From: Arenicella sp.
Lineage (GTDB): Bacteria; Pseudomonadota; Gammaproteobacteria; Arenicellales; Arenicellaceae
Assembly: GCA_023299895.1 (NCBI GenBank)
Contig: JALZWI010000044.1
Coordinates: forward strand, 1-13,440
Length of the DNA stretch: 13,440 nucleotides
Reading direction: 5' to 3'
Positions 1 through 9,275 of this stretch are shown here, piece after piece. Made by a program: the position numbers and the translations under genes. The notes under the pieces were generated by a model that saw only the letters and a list, made by a program, of their open reading frames with translations, was not told the origin of the DNA and searched no databases. The first letter of the stretch is position 1. Every line of letters begins with the position of its first letter.

Positions 1-837
1 AAAAACGATCATCGAGTGTCGAGCAAGTTAAGGCTAAAACTCTATTATCGATCACCATACGCTTGGCAGCATTGTTATGATTTTTTACGAAAGCGGGTAA
101 TTTCAAATTTAGAATGGTCAGAGCTAGGAAGTTATAGCCGCACGTTTCGTTATCGCGACAGTAAGGGATATTTTACAATCAAAAATATTGCTGCCAAAGA
201 TTATTTGTTGCTGAGCATTGATCTCGATGATTATCGACATCTCAATGCAATCGTTAATCGTATTCGAGTGTTATTTGATGTTGATACAGCGATTGCACAA
301 ATTGATCAACAGTTAAGATCGCAGTTGCCAAGCGATTTTAATTATTTAGTTGGCCTGAGAGTGCCCGGGATCTGGAACAGTTTTGAGGCTGGTATTCGTG
401 CTATTTTGGGGCAACAAGTTACGGTGACGCAAGCTCAAAATCTAGTCACTTCAATGGTTGATAATCTCGGTGATGATTTAATTATTAAAGATCAAACAAT
501 ACGTAAACTATTCCCTGAGCCTAGCCAGATATGTAACCAATCGTTGGACTTCTTGCGAATGCCACAAGCTCGTAAAGATACCATTCGTCGTTTTGCCACG
601 TACTTTGCAACGGCACAAGAACCGGATAATATTGATGACTGGTTAACCCTCAAAGGTATTGGTCCGTGGACGGTTAATTACGTCAAAATGCGTGCAAGTA
701 AAGATCCTGATGTTTGGTTAGCTGGTGATGCTGGCATTAATAATGCATTAAAAGGTTTCAATGGTGATCTTGAAATAGAAAATACCAAACCTTGGCGTAG
801 TTATTTAACTATGCAATTATGGAATCAACTTAACTAA
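1..837 (+). CDS. alkA: DNA-3-methyladenine glycosylase II (AlkA), 5' end outside window
   Basis: Base-excision repair glycosylase that removes alkylated purines such as 3-methyladenine. The frame is open from base 1, so the gene probably starts upstream; a GTG at 16 is in frame but has no convincing ribosome site. Numbered from that GTG, the visible protein has an AlkA N-terminal domain (about 6-110), the family segment EAGIRAILGQQVTV (124-137), the helix-hairpin-helix LKGIGPWTV (212-220) and the catalytic Asp238 in WLAGDAG, aligning with E. coli Asp238. The ending KPWRSYLTMQLW matches the AlkA C-terminus. The segment just before the domain (LRLKLYYRSPYAW) resembles the linker seen in proteins where an Ada metal-binding domain and AraC-type HTH precede AlkA, so a longer Ada-AlkA fusion is likely (inference). 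Followed 7 bp later by ogt. Confidence 0.9.
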   Translation, partial: KNDHRVSSKLRLKLYYRSPYAWQHCYDFLRKRVISNLEWSELGSYSRTFRYRDSKGYFTIKNIAAKDYLLLSIDLDDYRHLNAIVNRIRVLFDVDTAIAQIDQQLRSQLPSDFNYLVGLRVPGIWNSFEAGIRAILGQQVTVTQAQNLVTSMVDNLGDDLIIKDQTIRKLFPEPSQICNQSLDFLRMPQARKDTIRRFATYFATAQEPDNIDDWLTLKGIGPWTVNYVKMRASKDPDVWLAGDAGINNALKGFNGDLEIENTKPWRSYLTMQLWNQLN

Positions 838-844
838 TCTCATT

Positions 845-1312
845 ATGCAAAAAAACACCTTTATTGATTATCTCAACAGTCCGATTGGTGCTATGGAAAT
901 TACCGCAAACGATTATGCGGTGCTATCAATTCATTTTGTTGAGAATATACAAATAATTAAGAGTAATGCTTTAACCGAATTAGCTAAGAATCAATTGTTA
1001 CAATATTTTTCTGGTACTTTAGACGTTTTTGATTTGCCGTTGAAGTCAAGCGGAACTGAATTTCAGCAAACGGTTTGGCAGGCGCTCACAACCATAAATT
1101 ATGGACAGACTGGCTCTTATGCAGATATTGCAACGTTGATTAATAAGCCAAAAGCGGTTCGAGCGGTAGGTGCAGCGAATGGCAAAAATCCAATGACAAT
1201 AGTAGTACCTTGTCATCGTGTCATCGGCAGCGATGGTTCATTGACAGGCTATGCTTATGGTGTTGAGCGTAAAGCTTGGTTATTAAATCATGAAGCAAAC
1301 ACTTTGTTTTAG
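845..1312 (+). CDS. ogt: Methylated-DNA--protein-cysteine methyltransferase (Ogt/MGMT type)
   Basis: Suicide repair protein that moves the alkyl group from O6-alkylguanine to its own cysteine. The 155-residue protein has the active-site motif PCHRV (122-126) with acceptor Cys123. Other family residues are visible: Tyr92 in SYADIA, the arginine finger Arg106 in VRAVGAANG, Asn115 in GKNP and Glu150 in LLNHE. Length is normal for a stand-alone Ogt; no Ada N-terminal domain is present. The ATG is 7 bp after the alkA stop and has no clear Shine-Dalgarno sequence, so translational coupling with alkA is likely. The two genes together form an alkylation-damage repair operon. It could equally be called a generic MGMT. 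Confidence 0.93.
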   Translation: MQKNTFIDYLNSPIGAMEITANDYAVLSIHFVENIQIIKSNALTELAKNQLLQYFSGTLDVFDLPLKSSGTEFQQTVWQALTTINYGQTGSYADIATLINKPKAVRAVGAANGKNPMTIVVPCHRVIGSDGSLTGYAYGVERKAWLLNHEANTLF

Positions 1313-1362
1313 ATATGTGCAGCAATTTTCTTGACTACTATTTCTATTAGCTTGACACAAGT

Positions 1363-1377
1363 ATTCATGCGATGAAT
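1363..1377. repeat. Short perfect inverted repeat in the ogt-fadB gap
   Basis: ATTCAT and ATGAAT are separated by GCG, forming a 15-bp dyad. A TTGACA hexamer lies at 1352-1357 immediately upstream, so the dyad sits where the spacer and -10 of a promoter starting there would be. There is no T-run after it, so it is not a terminator. It may be an operator for the fadBA operon, but it matches no FadR or PsrA consensus that I recognise. Confidence 0.3.
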
Positions 1378-1415
1378 GTTAAAGTACTAGATCATCAGTA
1401 AAACTTGTCACATAA

Positions 1416-1444
1416 TAAATGACATACAAACTGTTTAATATAAT
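1416..1444 (+). promoter_or_regulatory. Possible sigma70 promoter of fadBA
   Basis: A perfect TATAAT lies at 1439-1444, about 60 bp before the fadB start, in an AT-rich stretch. The hexamer at the ideal -35 distance (1416-1421, TAAATG) is poor. Another possible start is the TTGACA at 1352-1357, which has only a weak -10 (AATGTT, 1375-1380). The rest of 1313-1503 holds no gene and no clear terminator for ogt. Confidence 0.35.
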
Positions 1445-1503
1445 AATAAATTGTTTTTACAGTTCCATTAATCAATAGTCCCAATATAAAGAGGTCAAGC
1501 GAT

Positions 1504-3651
1504 ATGTTTAAAGGAAGCGCTATTTCTGTTCAAATGCTAGATGACGGTATTGCTGAACTTAATTTTGACTTGCAAGGTGAGTCAATTAATAAATTTAACA
1601 CCTTAACAGTAAATGAATTAGAGGAGGCCATAGGCCTATTGGAGAAATCCAAAGATGTTAAAGGTGTTCTACTAACCAGCAATAAAGGCGTTTTCTTAGT
1701 CGGCGCTGATATAAATGAGTTTGTGCCACTGTTTGGCAAAAATGCCAGTGGCGCCGCCAGTCATTTGAACAAAAATATTGATAATTTTAATCGCCTAGAA
1801 GACTTAAATGTTCCGACCGTGATTGCTATTAATGGTTTTGCGATGGGTGGTGGTTTGGAGTTAGCGCTTGCCTGTGATTACCGAATTATGAGTACGGCAG
1901 CGAAGATTGGTTTACCAGAAACAAAGTTGGGCATAATCCCAGGTTGGGGTGGTACCGTGCGTTTACCAAGAATCGCTGGCGCAGATACTGCGATTGAGTG
2001 GATCGCATCGGGTGGTGAACAAAGACCAGATGTGGCATTAAAATCAGGTGTTGTTGACGGCGTTACAGAGCCTGATCAATTACGTACTGCTGCACTATCA
2101 GTTTTGCAAGATTGTATTGACGGTAAAATGGATTATCAAGTAAGACGTTCTCAAAAAACAGGCCCACTGCAGTTAAACCAGACCGAAGCTACGATGGCTT
2201 TTGAAGTTTCTAAAGCATTTGTTGCCGGTAAAGCAGGGCCAAATTACCCAGCGCCAATCGTGGCGATTGAATGCATGCAGCAAGCAGCGAGCATGAGTCG
2301 TGCAGAAGCTTTAGAAGTTGAAGCAGCAGGGTTTAGCAAAGTTGCGGCTAGCGATGTTGCCGTGTCTTTGGTGGGATTATTTTTGAGTGATCAATTGATT
2401 GCTAAAAAAGCTAAGGCTTGGGAACGCAAAGCAGATAAAAAAATTGAGCGTGCAGCTGTCTTAGGTGCAGGAATTATGGGTGGCGGTATTGCTTATCAAT
2501 CAGCTTATAAAGGCACGCCGATTAAAATGAAAGATATTGACCAAGCGGGACTTGATCTCGGTTTGAATGAGGCGAATAAATTACTCAGCAAACGAGTTAA
2601 CCGTGGAAGAATGAAGGTTGAAGAAATGGGTAAGGTCTTAGCGAGTATTGACCCAACCTTGTCTTATGATAATTTTGATAGTCTCGATATTGTGGTTGAA
2701 GCGGTGGTAGAGAACCCTAAAGTCAAACATATGGTGCTTGCTGAGGTTGAGAAAACGGTTAATGACGATGCAGTTCTTGCTTCCAATACGTCGACTATCT
2801 CAATTAATTATTTAGCGGAAGCATTAGAGAGGCCTGAAAATTTTTGCGGAATGCACTTTTTTAATCCAGTACACGCCATGCCCTTGGTCGAAGTGATTCG
2901 TGGCGATAAAACGTCCGACACCGCAGTCGCCCGAACTGTTGCCTACGCCAACGCCATGGGTAAAAAAGCCATCGTGATCAATGATTGTCCAGGCTTTCTA
3001 GTTAACCGTGTGTTGTTTCCATATTTTGCAGGGTTCGCGGGTTTGCTTAGAGATGGTGCAGACTTTCAGCAAGTCGATAAAGTGATGGAACGTTGGGGTT
3101 GGCCAATGGGTCCAGCCTACTTGATGGATGTGGTCGGAATTGATACCGGCTCTCATGCCGAAGCAGTGATGGCCGAAGGTTTCCCAGACCGTATGGCAAA
3201 AACCTATAAAACCGCTGGCGATGTGATGTATGAAAATGAACGATATGGTCAAAAGAATGGCAAAGGCTTTTACGTATACGAAATAGACAAGCGCGGCAAG
3301 CCAAAAAAGGTTGTGTCAGCTGAAGTCTATGACTTAATTGCACCCGTAACAGAGCCCATTAAAGAATTTGATAAAGACGAAATCATCACCCGCATGATGC
3401 TGCCTATGGCTACCGAGTTAGCACGCTGCTTAGAAGAAGGTATTGTGGACTCGGTTGCTGAAGCGGATATGGCATTGGTCTATGGTGTTGGTTTTCCACC
3501 ATTTCGTGGTGGTGTGTTTCGCTGGATCGACAGCATTGGTATCGAGAATTTTGTCGCTTTGTGTGATCAATACAAACACCTAGGTAAGCTCTACGAAGCT
3601 ACTGACATTCAACGCGAAATGGCTGCCAATGGCAGTAAGTATTACGCTTAA
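1504..3651 (+). CDS. fadB: Fatty acid oxidation complex subunit alpha (FadB)
   Basis: Multifunctional beta-oxidation enzyme with enoyl-CoA hydratase/isomerase and L-3-hydroxyacyl-CoA dehydrogenase activities; it forms an alpha2beta2 complex with FadA in the cytoplasm. The 715 residues are close to E. coli FadB (729). The hydratase domain (about 10-200) carries [11 protein letters not shown] with Glu119 and [15 protein letters not shown] with Glu139, the two catalytic glutamates. The dehydrogenase NAD-binding loop is [12 protein letters not shown] (319-330), the catalytic His451 lies in [15 protein letters not shown], and GFLVNR (497-502) starts the C-terminal dehydrogenase part. The ATG has the ribosome site AGAGG at 1490-1494. 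fadA follows after 23 bp, the usual fadBA order. Confidence 0.97.
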   Translation: MFKGSAISVQMLDDGIAELNFDLQGESINKFNTLTVNELEEAIGLLEKSKDVKGVLLTSNKGVFLVGADINEFVPLFGKNASGAASHLNKNIDNFNRLEDLNVPTVIAINGFAMGGGLELALACDYRIMSTAAKIGLPETKLGIIPGWGGTVRLPRIAGADTAIEWIASGGEQRPDVALKSGVVDGVTEPDQLRTAALSVLQDCIDGKMDYQVRRSQKTGPLQLNQTEATMAFEVSKAFVAGKAGPNYPAPIVAIECMQQAASMSRAEALEVEAAGFSKVAASDVAVSLVGLFLSDQLIAKKAKAWERKADKKIERAAVLGAGIMGGGIAYQSAYKGTPIKMKDIDQAGLDLGLNEANKLLSKRVNRGRMKVEEMGKVLASIDPTLSYDNFDSLDIVVEAVVENPKVKHMVLAEVEKTVNDDAVLASNTSTISINYLAEALERPENFCGMHFFNPVHAMPLVEVIRGDKTSDTAVARTVAYANAMGKKAIVINDCPGFLVNRVLFPYFAGFAGLLRDGADFQQVDKVMERWGWPMGPAYLMDVVGIDTGSHAEAVMAEGFPDRMAKTYKTAGDVMYENERYGQKNGKGFYVYEIDKRGKPKKVVSAEVYDLIAPVTEPIKEFDKDEIITRMMLPMATELARCLEEGIVDSVAEADMALVYGVGFPPFRGGVFRWIDSIGIENFVALCDQYKHLGKLYEATDIQREMAANGSKYYA

Positions 3652-3665
3652 CGAACAAATTATAG

Positions 3666-4862
<1,197 letters not shown>

Positions 4863-4921
4863 TTGAGTAATTTCGCGATAGTTGTTTAATAGGAAAACTA
4901 AGCAAGTATCCGATGATTCTT

Positions 4922-4961
4922 AAAAAAGTAGCCGCGCTGGTGTCAGCGTTGCTACTTTTTT
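4922..4961 (+). terminator. Intrinsic terminator after fadBA, near-symmetrical
   Basis: AAAAAAGTAGC (4922-4932) pairs perfectly with GCTACTTTTTT (4951-4961). Inside it CGCTG (4935-4939) pairs with CAGCG (4944-4948) around a GTGT loop; the two stems are separated by a 2x2 internal loop with one possible G-U. The T-run follows on the plus strand, and the A-run makes a matching T-run on the minus strand, so it could act in both directions. It starts 60 bp after the fadA stop. Confidence 0.85.
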
Positions 4962-4979
4962 AAAACTTATCTGCACAAG

Positions 4980-5609
4980 ATGAAAGGACTTTGATCTTCT
5001 CATGCTGCCTGTGCTCATTGCCGTGAGCCTACTAGACTCTGTTGAAACGGCATCTGAACCTGACGTAACTGCTAGTTCAAATCAAGTTCAGAGTAATACG
5101 GATTGTAAATTTAATGTGGTTGCAGTTATTTAAACCGTTGGTCTGATTAATTTGATTATCGATTATGGTAATGTTTAGCAGCTAATATTAAATCAGGATT
5201 ATGTGATGCCGCCTTTAACCACGTTTGATAAAACTATTATTGTACTCGCGTTAGTTAATTTGATAACTATTCGAATCTGACCACAATAAATAATAATTGG
5301 TTAAAAGATGCTACTTGCGATGGCACTGCTGATGGCGATCCGTTGTTAGGCATGTTAAGCAATAATGGTGGCTTTACTGAAACGTATGAACCGCAACGTA
5401 GTTCAGGTTTGATTTGTAATGCTAAGCTAGCGAACTGCTCGAGCACAGATCAGCTTGGTGAACTCCGAAATGTTGGCAGTGGTGGCGATGACGAATTGTT
5501 CTTCTCTATTAAGGCAACTAAAGGTAACGTGATTGTAATTAGTTTTGGTGGTAATGCCAGTAGTGGTCAATGTGATATCGGCTCAGTTGAAACTTCAGAC
5601 CCTGCTTAA
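4980..5609 (+). pseudogene. Remnant of a secreted choice-of-anchor-Q-like protein
   Basis: The 3' part (open frame 5259-5609, stop TAA 5607-5609) reads LKDATCDG, DGDPLLGMLSNNGGFTET, then STDQLGELRNVG and ends CDIGSVETSDPA. This is the order of conserved segments at the C-terminus of choice-of-anchor-Q/polymorphic outer-membrane-type beta-helix proteins (DPLLGPLADNGG, TDQRG, CDIGAVE). The next frame upstream continues the theme (DKTIIVLALVN, 5227-5256), suggesting a frameshift near 5250-5265. Further up, ATG 5002 gives a hydrophobic MLPVLIAVSLL start, 43 codons long, ending at TAA 5131-5133, with another stop at 5176-5178. ATG 4980 gives MKGL then a stop one frame away. This looks like a broken signal peptide plus a decayed body. 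The body is much shorter than usual for such proteins, so internal deletion is likely. The 3' homology is my recognition of motifs. The 5' connection is weaker. No ribosome site is clear. Confidence 0.5.
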
Positions 5610-7885
5610 CTAAATTTTTGTTTTAGTTCTTTAGAGCATTGTTGAATTAACGACGACCAATCACCGGACTTCTTTTGTCGCAGAATCTGTGTATTCGGAT
5701 ACCAAGTGCTTTGTTTCTCGTCCATCAACCAACGCCAATCAGCGTGCGGTGAGAGTAACACGATTGACGGAATGTTCAGAGCGCCAGATAAATGCACCAC
5801 TGAAGTACACACACTGACAACCAGGTCCATTTGTTGAATCAATGCGCCAGTATGCGAATAGCTTACTAGTTCAGTGTCTAGATTTGTAACATTGTGGTCC
5901 GCTAGAATTTTCTTATTATTTTCTGAAATAGGCAGCTGCAGACTGTAGAAATCATAGTTATCGTCATCAACTAATTTCATCATTTCTTTGATAGGACAAG
6001 AACGGTGATGATTGATTTGCTGAGTTGGGCTACCTGCCCAGACGAGTCCGATCTTAGGTTTACCATTGTCAGCTAATTCAGGCACAACAACTTGTTTTGC
6101 AATAGATAAATAAGGTGTTTGCTTAGGTAAATTATTTAGGTTTATATTGAGGATGCCGGCAATGGTCATGATAGGGCAATAAGTATCAAATAGATCTGCG
6201 GGTAAATTCCCAGGTAGTCGAACTTCGTCCACGCAGTCCATTTCTTTAAAGAGTAGACGTAAGGGTTCGGTGCAGACAATAATTAATTTTTTACAACGCT
6301 CCCTGACTTGCGGTAAAAAACGCGCAAACTGAATTGCATCACCATTGCCTTGCTCTGTATGAATTAATAAAACTTTATCTGCAATGTCTTCACCTGCCCA
6401 TTGTGGTTGAGGACAGTTGAACGGTTGAAAGGTCGGCATCTTCCAACGCCATTCATATTCTGGCCAGCCTTGTTCGCATGCGCCTTGTTTAAGCAGCACA
6501 CAGCCTCGATTAAAGTGCGCAGTTGCGTATTTTTGGTCTGCGGCAATTGCAGCTTCATAGGATTGTATTGCTTGGTCAAACTTTAGTTGGCCAGCGTAAG
6601 CATGGCCTAGGCTGTTATGCGCTTGGGCGTGGTTGCTTTGCAACGCGACAGTTTTGCTTAGATAGTCAATTGCCTCATCCCATTGTTCTGTATCCGAAAG
6701 AGCGACTCCAATATGGTAAAGAATATTAATGTTATCGGGCTCGTCTTTGAGAATTTCTTGGTAAGCGCCAATAGCATCATTGAATTCTTTGCGTTGATGC
6801 AGTTGGATCGCTTTTTCGACTCGAACTTGTTTCGGGTCAGGTGGTGTAAAATCTTTAATCGCAGAATCCGGAATTGAATACGATGTGCGTAATAACGGGT
6901 CATTCAAATCTAGTAGAGCTGGGTACTTCCAAGGGACTAACTGTACAGAAAATATTTCTTGTACGCCTTCAGAGAATTCAATAAAGCCAACCGTTTGACC
7001 TGACTCTATGTCGACGATCCACACACCACATTTTCGATCTTGCTCGCGTTCAGTTAATGGTAGACCAGCGAAAACTGCTGTTTCACGAACTTCTGATAAC
7101 CCAATAAGGGCATAGCGTTCTACAAAATCGATACCACGACAAAAGCCAGGGACTTCAGCGACTACTGTTTTTTCACCAGTTTTTTCATCGACAGTAATCA
7201 GTTGCCCTGCACCCGATTCCAGTACCCACAGTTTATCTCGATACCAGCGTGGAGAGTGTGGCATGGATAAGCCATCGATGATCATTTCATTGTTCTCAAT
7301 GTCCATGATCATGCCGCCGAAGGCTTTATTTTCACGCCAGCCGCCAGTGGTATCGGTTGTGCCAAGGGCACTCACATATTTCGGCTTGCCATCGCGCATC
7401 GCAAGGCCGTTCAAATGACAGCGATCAGTCAAATCATAGCCAGAGATGAATGGTGGGCGCCAGCGCGGCACAATACTGTGATTAATGTCCATGGTACACA
7501 AGCATGACATTTTGGTGTTAACGATCCAGAGTTCGTTGTCTGATGCAAAGCCCATTTCATGAATATCAATGTCACCAGTTACGTGAGTACGACGTGGCAA
7601 AAAAGCAGCATCATGGGTGTTGATCGGTTCTACCTTAGGGCCGACGTTGCCCATATTAAAATAGTCAATCACATTAAAACCTGAGCCTACTGTTAAGCGA
7701 CCATCTTTAAAAGCAACCCCCATTGGTTTTGGTAAACTGACAAAATGGGTATTCAGAGAATTTTCTTGGGCACGCAGCAAAATCAATTTGCCAGCTTGGT
7801 AGGTCGAAACCACTAAACTCGCATTCGCTTGTTTTAGCAATTCAGGGAAAGTGGTAGTATGCTGGCTGCTGAGTAATTCTGACAC
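5606..7885 (-). CDS. TIGR03032-like domain fused to TPR and GT9-like domains
   Basis: A 759-residue protein with three parts. Residues 1-345 match the TIGR03032 (DUF4915) family, recognisable from LVVSTYQAGKL, HVTGDIDIHEM, VNTKMSCLC, PRWRPPFISG, DRCHLNGLAMRDG, GGWRENKAFGG and LSMPHSPRW; the pattern suggests a propeller-like fold of unknown function. Residues about 355-460 contain three TPR repeats (AIGAYQEILKDEPDN, AIDYLSKTV, AIQSYEAAI). Residues about 470-759 resemble the C-terminal domain of TPR-glycosyltransferases related to GT9 heptosyltransferases (EYEWRW, IGLVWAGSP 612-620, TSVVHLSGAL 694-703, a late GDW). No signal peptide or membrane segment is seen. The start is GTG at 7883-7885 with AAGG 7 nt upstream. 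Its TAA stop (5606-5608) overlaps the TAA of the convergent remnant. A role in sugar transfer to a cell-surface polymer or protein is inference. Confidence 0.85.
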   Translation of the reverse strand: MSELLSSQHTTTFPELLKQANASLVVSTYQAGKLILLRAQENSLNTHFVSLPKPMGVAFKDGRLTVGSGFNVIDYFNMGNVGPKVEPINTHDAAFLPRRTHVTGDIDIHEMGFASDNELWIVNTKMSCLCTMDINHSIVPRWRPPFISGYDLTDRCHLNGLAMRDGKPKYVSALGTTDTTGGWRENKAFGGMIMDIENNEMIIDGLSMPHSPRWYRDKLWVLESGAGQLITVDEKTGEKTVVAEVPGFCRGIDFVERYALIGLSEVRETAVFAGLPLTEREQDRKCGVWIVDIESGQTVGFIEFSEGVQEIFSVQLVPWKYPALLDLNDPLLRTSYSIPDSAIKDFTPPDPKQVRVEKAIQLHQRKEFNDAIGAYQEILKDEPDNINILYHIGVALSDTEQWDEAIDYLSKTVALQSNHAQAHNSLGHAYAGQLKFDQAIQSYEAAIAADQKYATAHFNRGCVLLKQGACEQGWPEYEWRWKMPTFQPFNCPQPQWAGEDIADKVLLIHTEQGNGDAIQFARFLPQVRERCKKLIIVCTEPLRLLFKEMDCVDEVRLPGNLPADLFDTYCPIMTIAGILNINLNNLPKQTPYLSIAKQVVVPELADNGKPKIGLVWAGSPTQQINHHRSCPIKEMMKLVDDDNYDFYSLQLPISENNKKILADHNVTNLDTELVSYSHTGALIQQMDLVVSVCTSVVHLSGALNIPSIVLLSPHADWRWLMDEKQSTWYPNTQILRQKKSGDWSSLIQQCSKELKQKFS

Positions 7886-7892
7886 AATAAGA

Positions 7893-7920
7893 CCTTAATT
7901 TTTGTTTGCGTAAGATTATA
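7893..7920 (-). promoter_or_regulatory. Possible -10 and ribosome site of the TIGR03032-TPR gene
   Basis: On the minus strand TATAAT (plus 7915-7920) lies 29 nt before the GTG start, and AAGG (plus 7893-7896) is 7 nt before it. The AAGG supports the GTG start. No good -35 is found at 16-18 bp; TTGACT (plus 7932-7937) is too close. Confidence 0.35.
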
Positions 7921-8009
7921 GCCTTTAAATTAGTCAATAGTGGGCTTGGTATTGTAGAAATTCTATGTGTCTCACCTAGTTCATTAACGTCAGTTATGGT
8001 GCGCTCTAG

Positions 8010-8038
8010 TTTATATCGTCTCTACCATTGATTATAAT
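8010..8038 (+). promoter_or_regulatory. Sigma70-like promoter of the MFS transporter and its leader
   Basis: TTTATA (8010-8015), a 17-bp spacer and a perfect TATAAT (8033-8038). The predicted start point near 8045 would leave only about 7 nt before the leader ATG at 8052. Confidence 0.45.
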
Positions 8039-8051
8039 ATTGAGCAAGAAA

Positions 8052-8129
8052 ATGGATAAAATGCTATTTAGAACTGTATCGTTTCAGACGTTAGCTTTGA
8101 CGGGAGTAATTTTGGCTCCATCACTATAA
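8052..8129 (+). CDS. Possible 25-residue leader peptide coupled to the MFS gene
   Basis: ATG at 8052 opens a 25-codon frame (MDKMLFRTVSFQT then LALTGVILAPSL, a hydrophobic tail). Its TAA at 8127-8129 overlaps the MFS start codon as TAATG. The MFS ATG itself has no usable Shine-Dalgarno sequence; the only purine-rich run, GGGAG at 8102-8106, is more than 20 nt away. Ribosomes ending the leader could restart on the transporter, so translational coupling or an attenuation-like control is possible. The alternative is a chance ORF, or a frameshifted former N-terminus of the transporter. No ribosome site is evident for the leader either, beyond a weak AAGAA. Confidence 0.35.
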   Translation: MDKMLFRTVSFQTLALTGVILAPSL

Positions 8130-9271
8130 TGTTCGGTAAAACCCCTGCCGTATTAGTGTTCTACATTGGCGTGTCGTCTGCGCTACTTAATCCTGCGGTG
8201 ACTTTTGCGCCAGTATTCCTCGGCGGTATGGTTGGCGCATCCGATTTTTCGATCAACTCAGCCGTAATGATCCTATCGTTGGAGTTAATCGCGACAGCTC
8301 TCGCTTTTTTACCGGCACTTTGGTGGGTTGCCAGAATATCTTGGCAGAGGGTAACTGCGATAGCTTTGGTGTTAGTTACCTTTGGGAACTTTTTCAGTAG
8401 TTTCTGCGAGACTACCTCTAGTTTGATGTTACTTAGAATATTCACGGGTGTGTTTGAAGGTACTTTACTGATTGTCTATCTTTTGGTTCTCGCACAGGCA
8501 AACAAAATCGAACGAATGTTTGGTGGTAAGTTGGGGATACAGATGCTGACTGAAGTAATGGGTTTCGTGATTTTTTCTTACATTATTAGTCTATGGGGTA
8601 TGTCGGTTGTTTATATTTGTTTGGCGTTGATAACAGGGTTGTTAGTGTTTGGAGTAAGACTGATACCAAACCAAATTCAGCAAAAAATTGTTGTTGCCGA
8701 TGATATTAGAAAAATCAGATTTTCAGGTTTTATCTGTTTGTTGTTGTTATTTTTTTTTGCTGCGGGAATCAATACAGTATGGACATATCTAGAACGCATC
8801 GGAGCGACGAATGGATTGGCAATTGATGCTGTTGGTCTTATTTTAGCTGCAGCCGTTTTTGTTGCAATCATAAGCAGCTTATTATGCTCGGCTATTGGGG
8901 TTCGATTTGGCCGCTTGACACCTCTGTTTTTTGCTTTATTCACAGGTGTTTTAGGGTGTTTGTTTTTATTAAATGGACCAAGCTTAAGCTATTTTTTGAT
9001 CGGAGTTTTTATGATCGCCATTGCAAGAGTAGTCCCCTTACCTTACTTATTTGGTTGCCTTGCGGTGTTAGATCGAGATAAAAGGTTGACCATTTTCAGT
9101 CATGTTGTTTTGTCCTTAGGCATGGCTACAGGCCCCTGGTTGATCGTTCTGACTACAGCAAAGATCGATTATGATCAAATTCTTTGGATTGGTGTTTTAT
9201 TATTAAGCTCAACTTTGTTGCTGGCGTTTAAGTTAACTGCTGTTGTTGCTAAGCTTGAGTCGGCTAATTAG
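8129..9271 (+). CDS. Major facilitator superfamily transporter
   Basis: Inner-membrane secondary transporter of unknown substrate. The 380 residues are almost all hydrophobic helices, about 11-12, with the typical MFS break near residues 180-198 (the charged loop LIPNQIQQKIVVADDIRKIR) between two halves. Helix 4 has the RIFTGVFEGTLL pattern (103-114) common in MFS antiporters, and the second half opens with AAGINTVWTYLERIGATNGL. The first helix already starts at residue 5, so the ATG at 8129 can give a full protein, though the start lacks a Shine-Dalgarno sequence and overlaps the leader stop. The gene is convergent with the LysR gene, 4 bp apart with no terminator between. The regulator may control it, but the two do not share a promoter. 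Confidence 0.85.
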   Translation: MFGKTPAVLVFYIGVSSALLNPAVTFAPVFLGGMVGASDFSINSAVMILSLELIATALAFLPALWWVARISWQRVTAIALVLVTFGNFFSSFCETTSSLMLLRIFTGVFEGTLLIVYLLVLAQANKIERMFGGKLGIQMLTEVMGFVIFSYIISLWGMSVVYICLALITGLLVFGVRLIPNQIQQKIVVADDIRKIRFSGFICLLLLFFFAAGINTVWTYLERIGATNGLAIDAVGLILAAAVFVAIISSLLCSAIGVRFGRLTPLFFALFTGVLGCLFLLNGPSLSYFLIGVFMIAIARVVPLPYLFGCLAVLDRDKRLTIFSHVVLSLGMATGPWLIVLTTAKIDYDQILWIGVLLLSSTLLLAFKLTAVVAKLESAN

Positions 9272-9275
9272 CTAA

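Noticed and set aside
2998..3343. Minus-strand ORFs inside fadB
   Set aside because: They are out-of-frame shadows of a strongly conserved fadB reading frame and have no recognisable protein features.
5343..5609. An intact 88-residue protein from ATG 5343
   Set aside because: The conserved family sequence already begins upstream of this ATG (LKDATCDG, DGDP), with no ribosome site at 5343, so it is better read as the tail of a broken longer gene.
6364..6903. Several short ORFs on both strands inside the TPR-GT9 gene
   Set aside because: They overlap the conserved TPR/GT-like frame and lack ribosome sites or family motifs.
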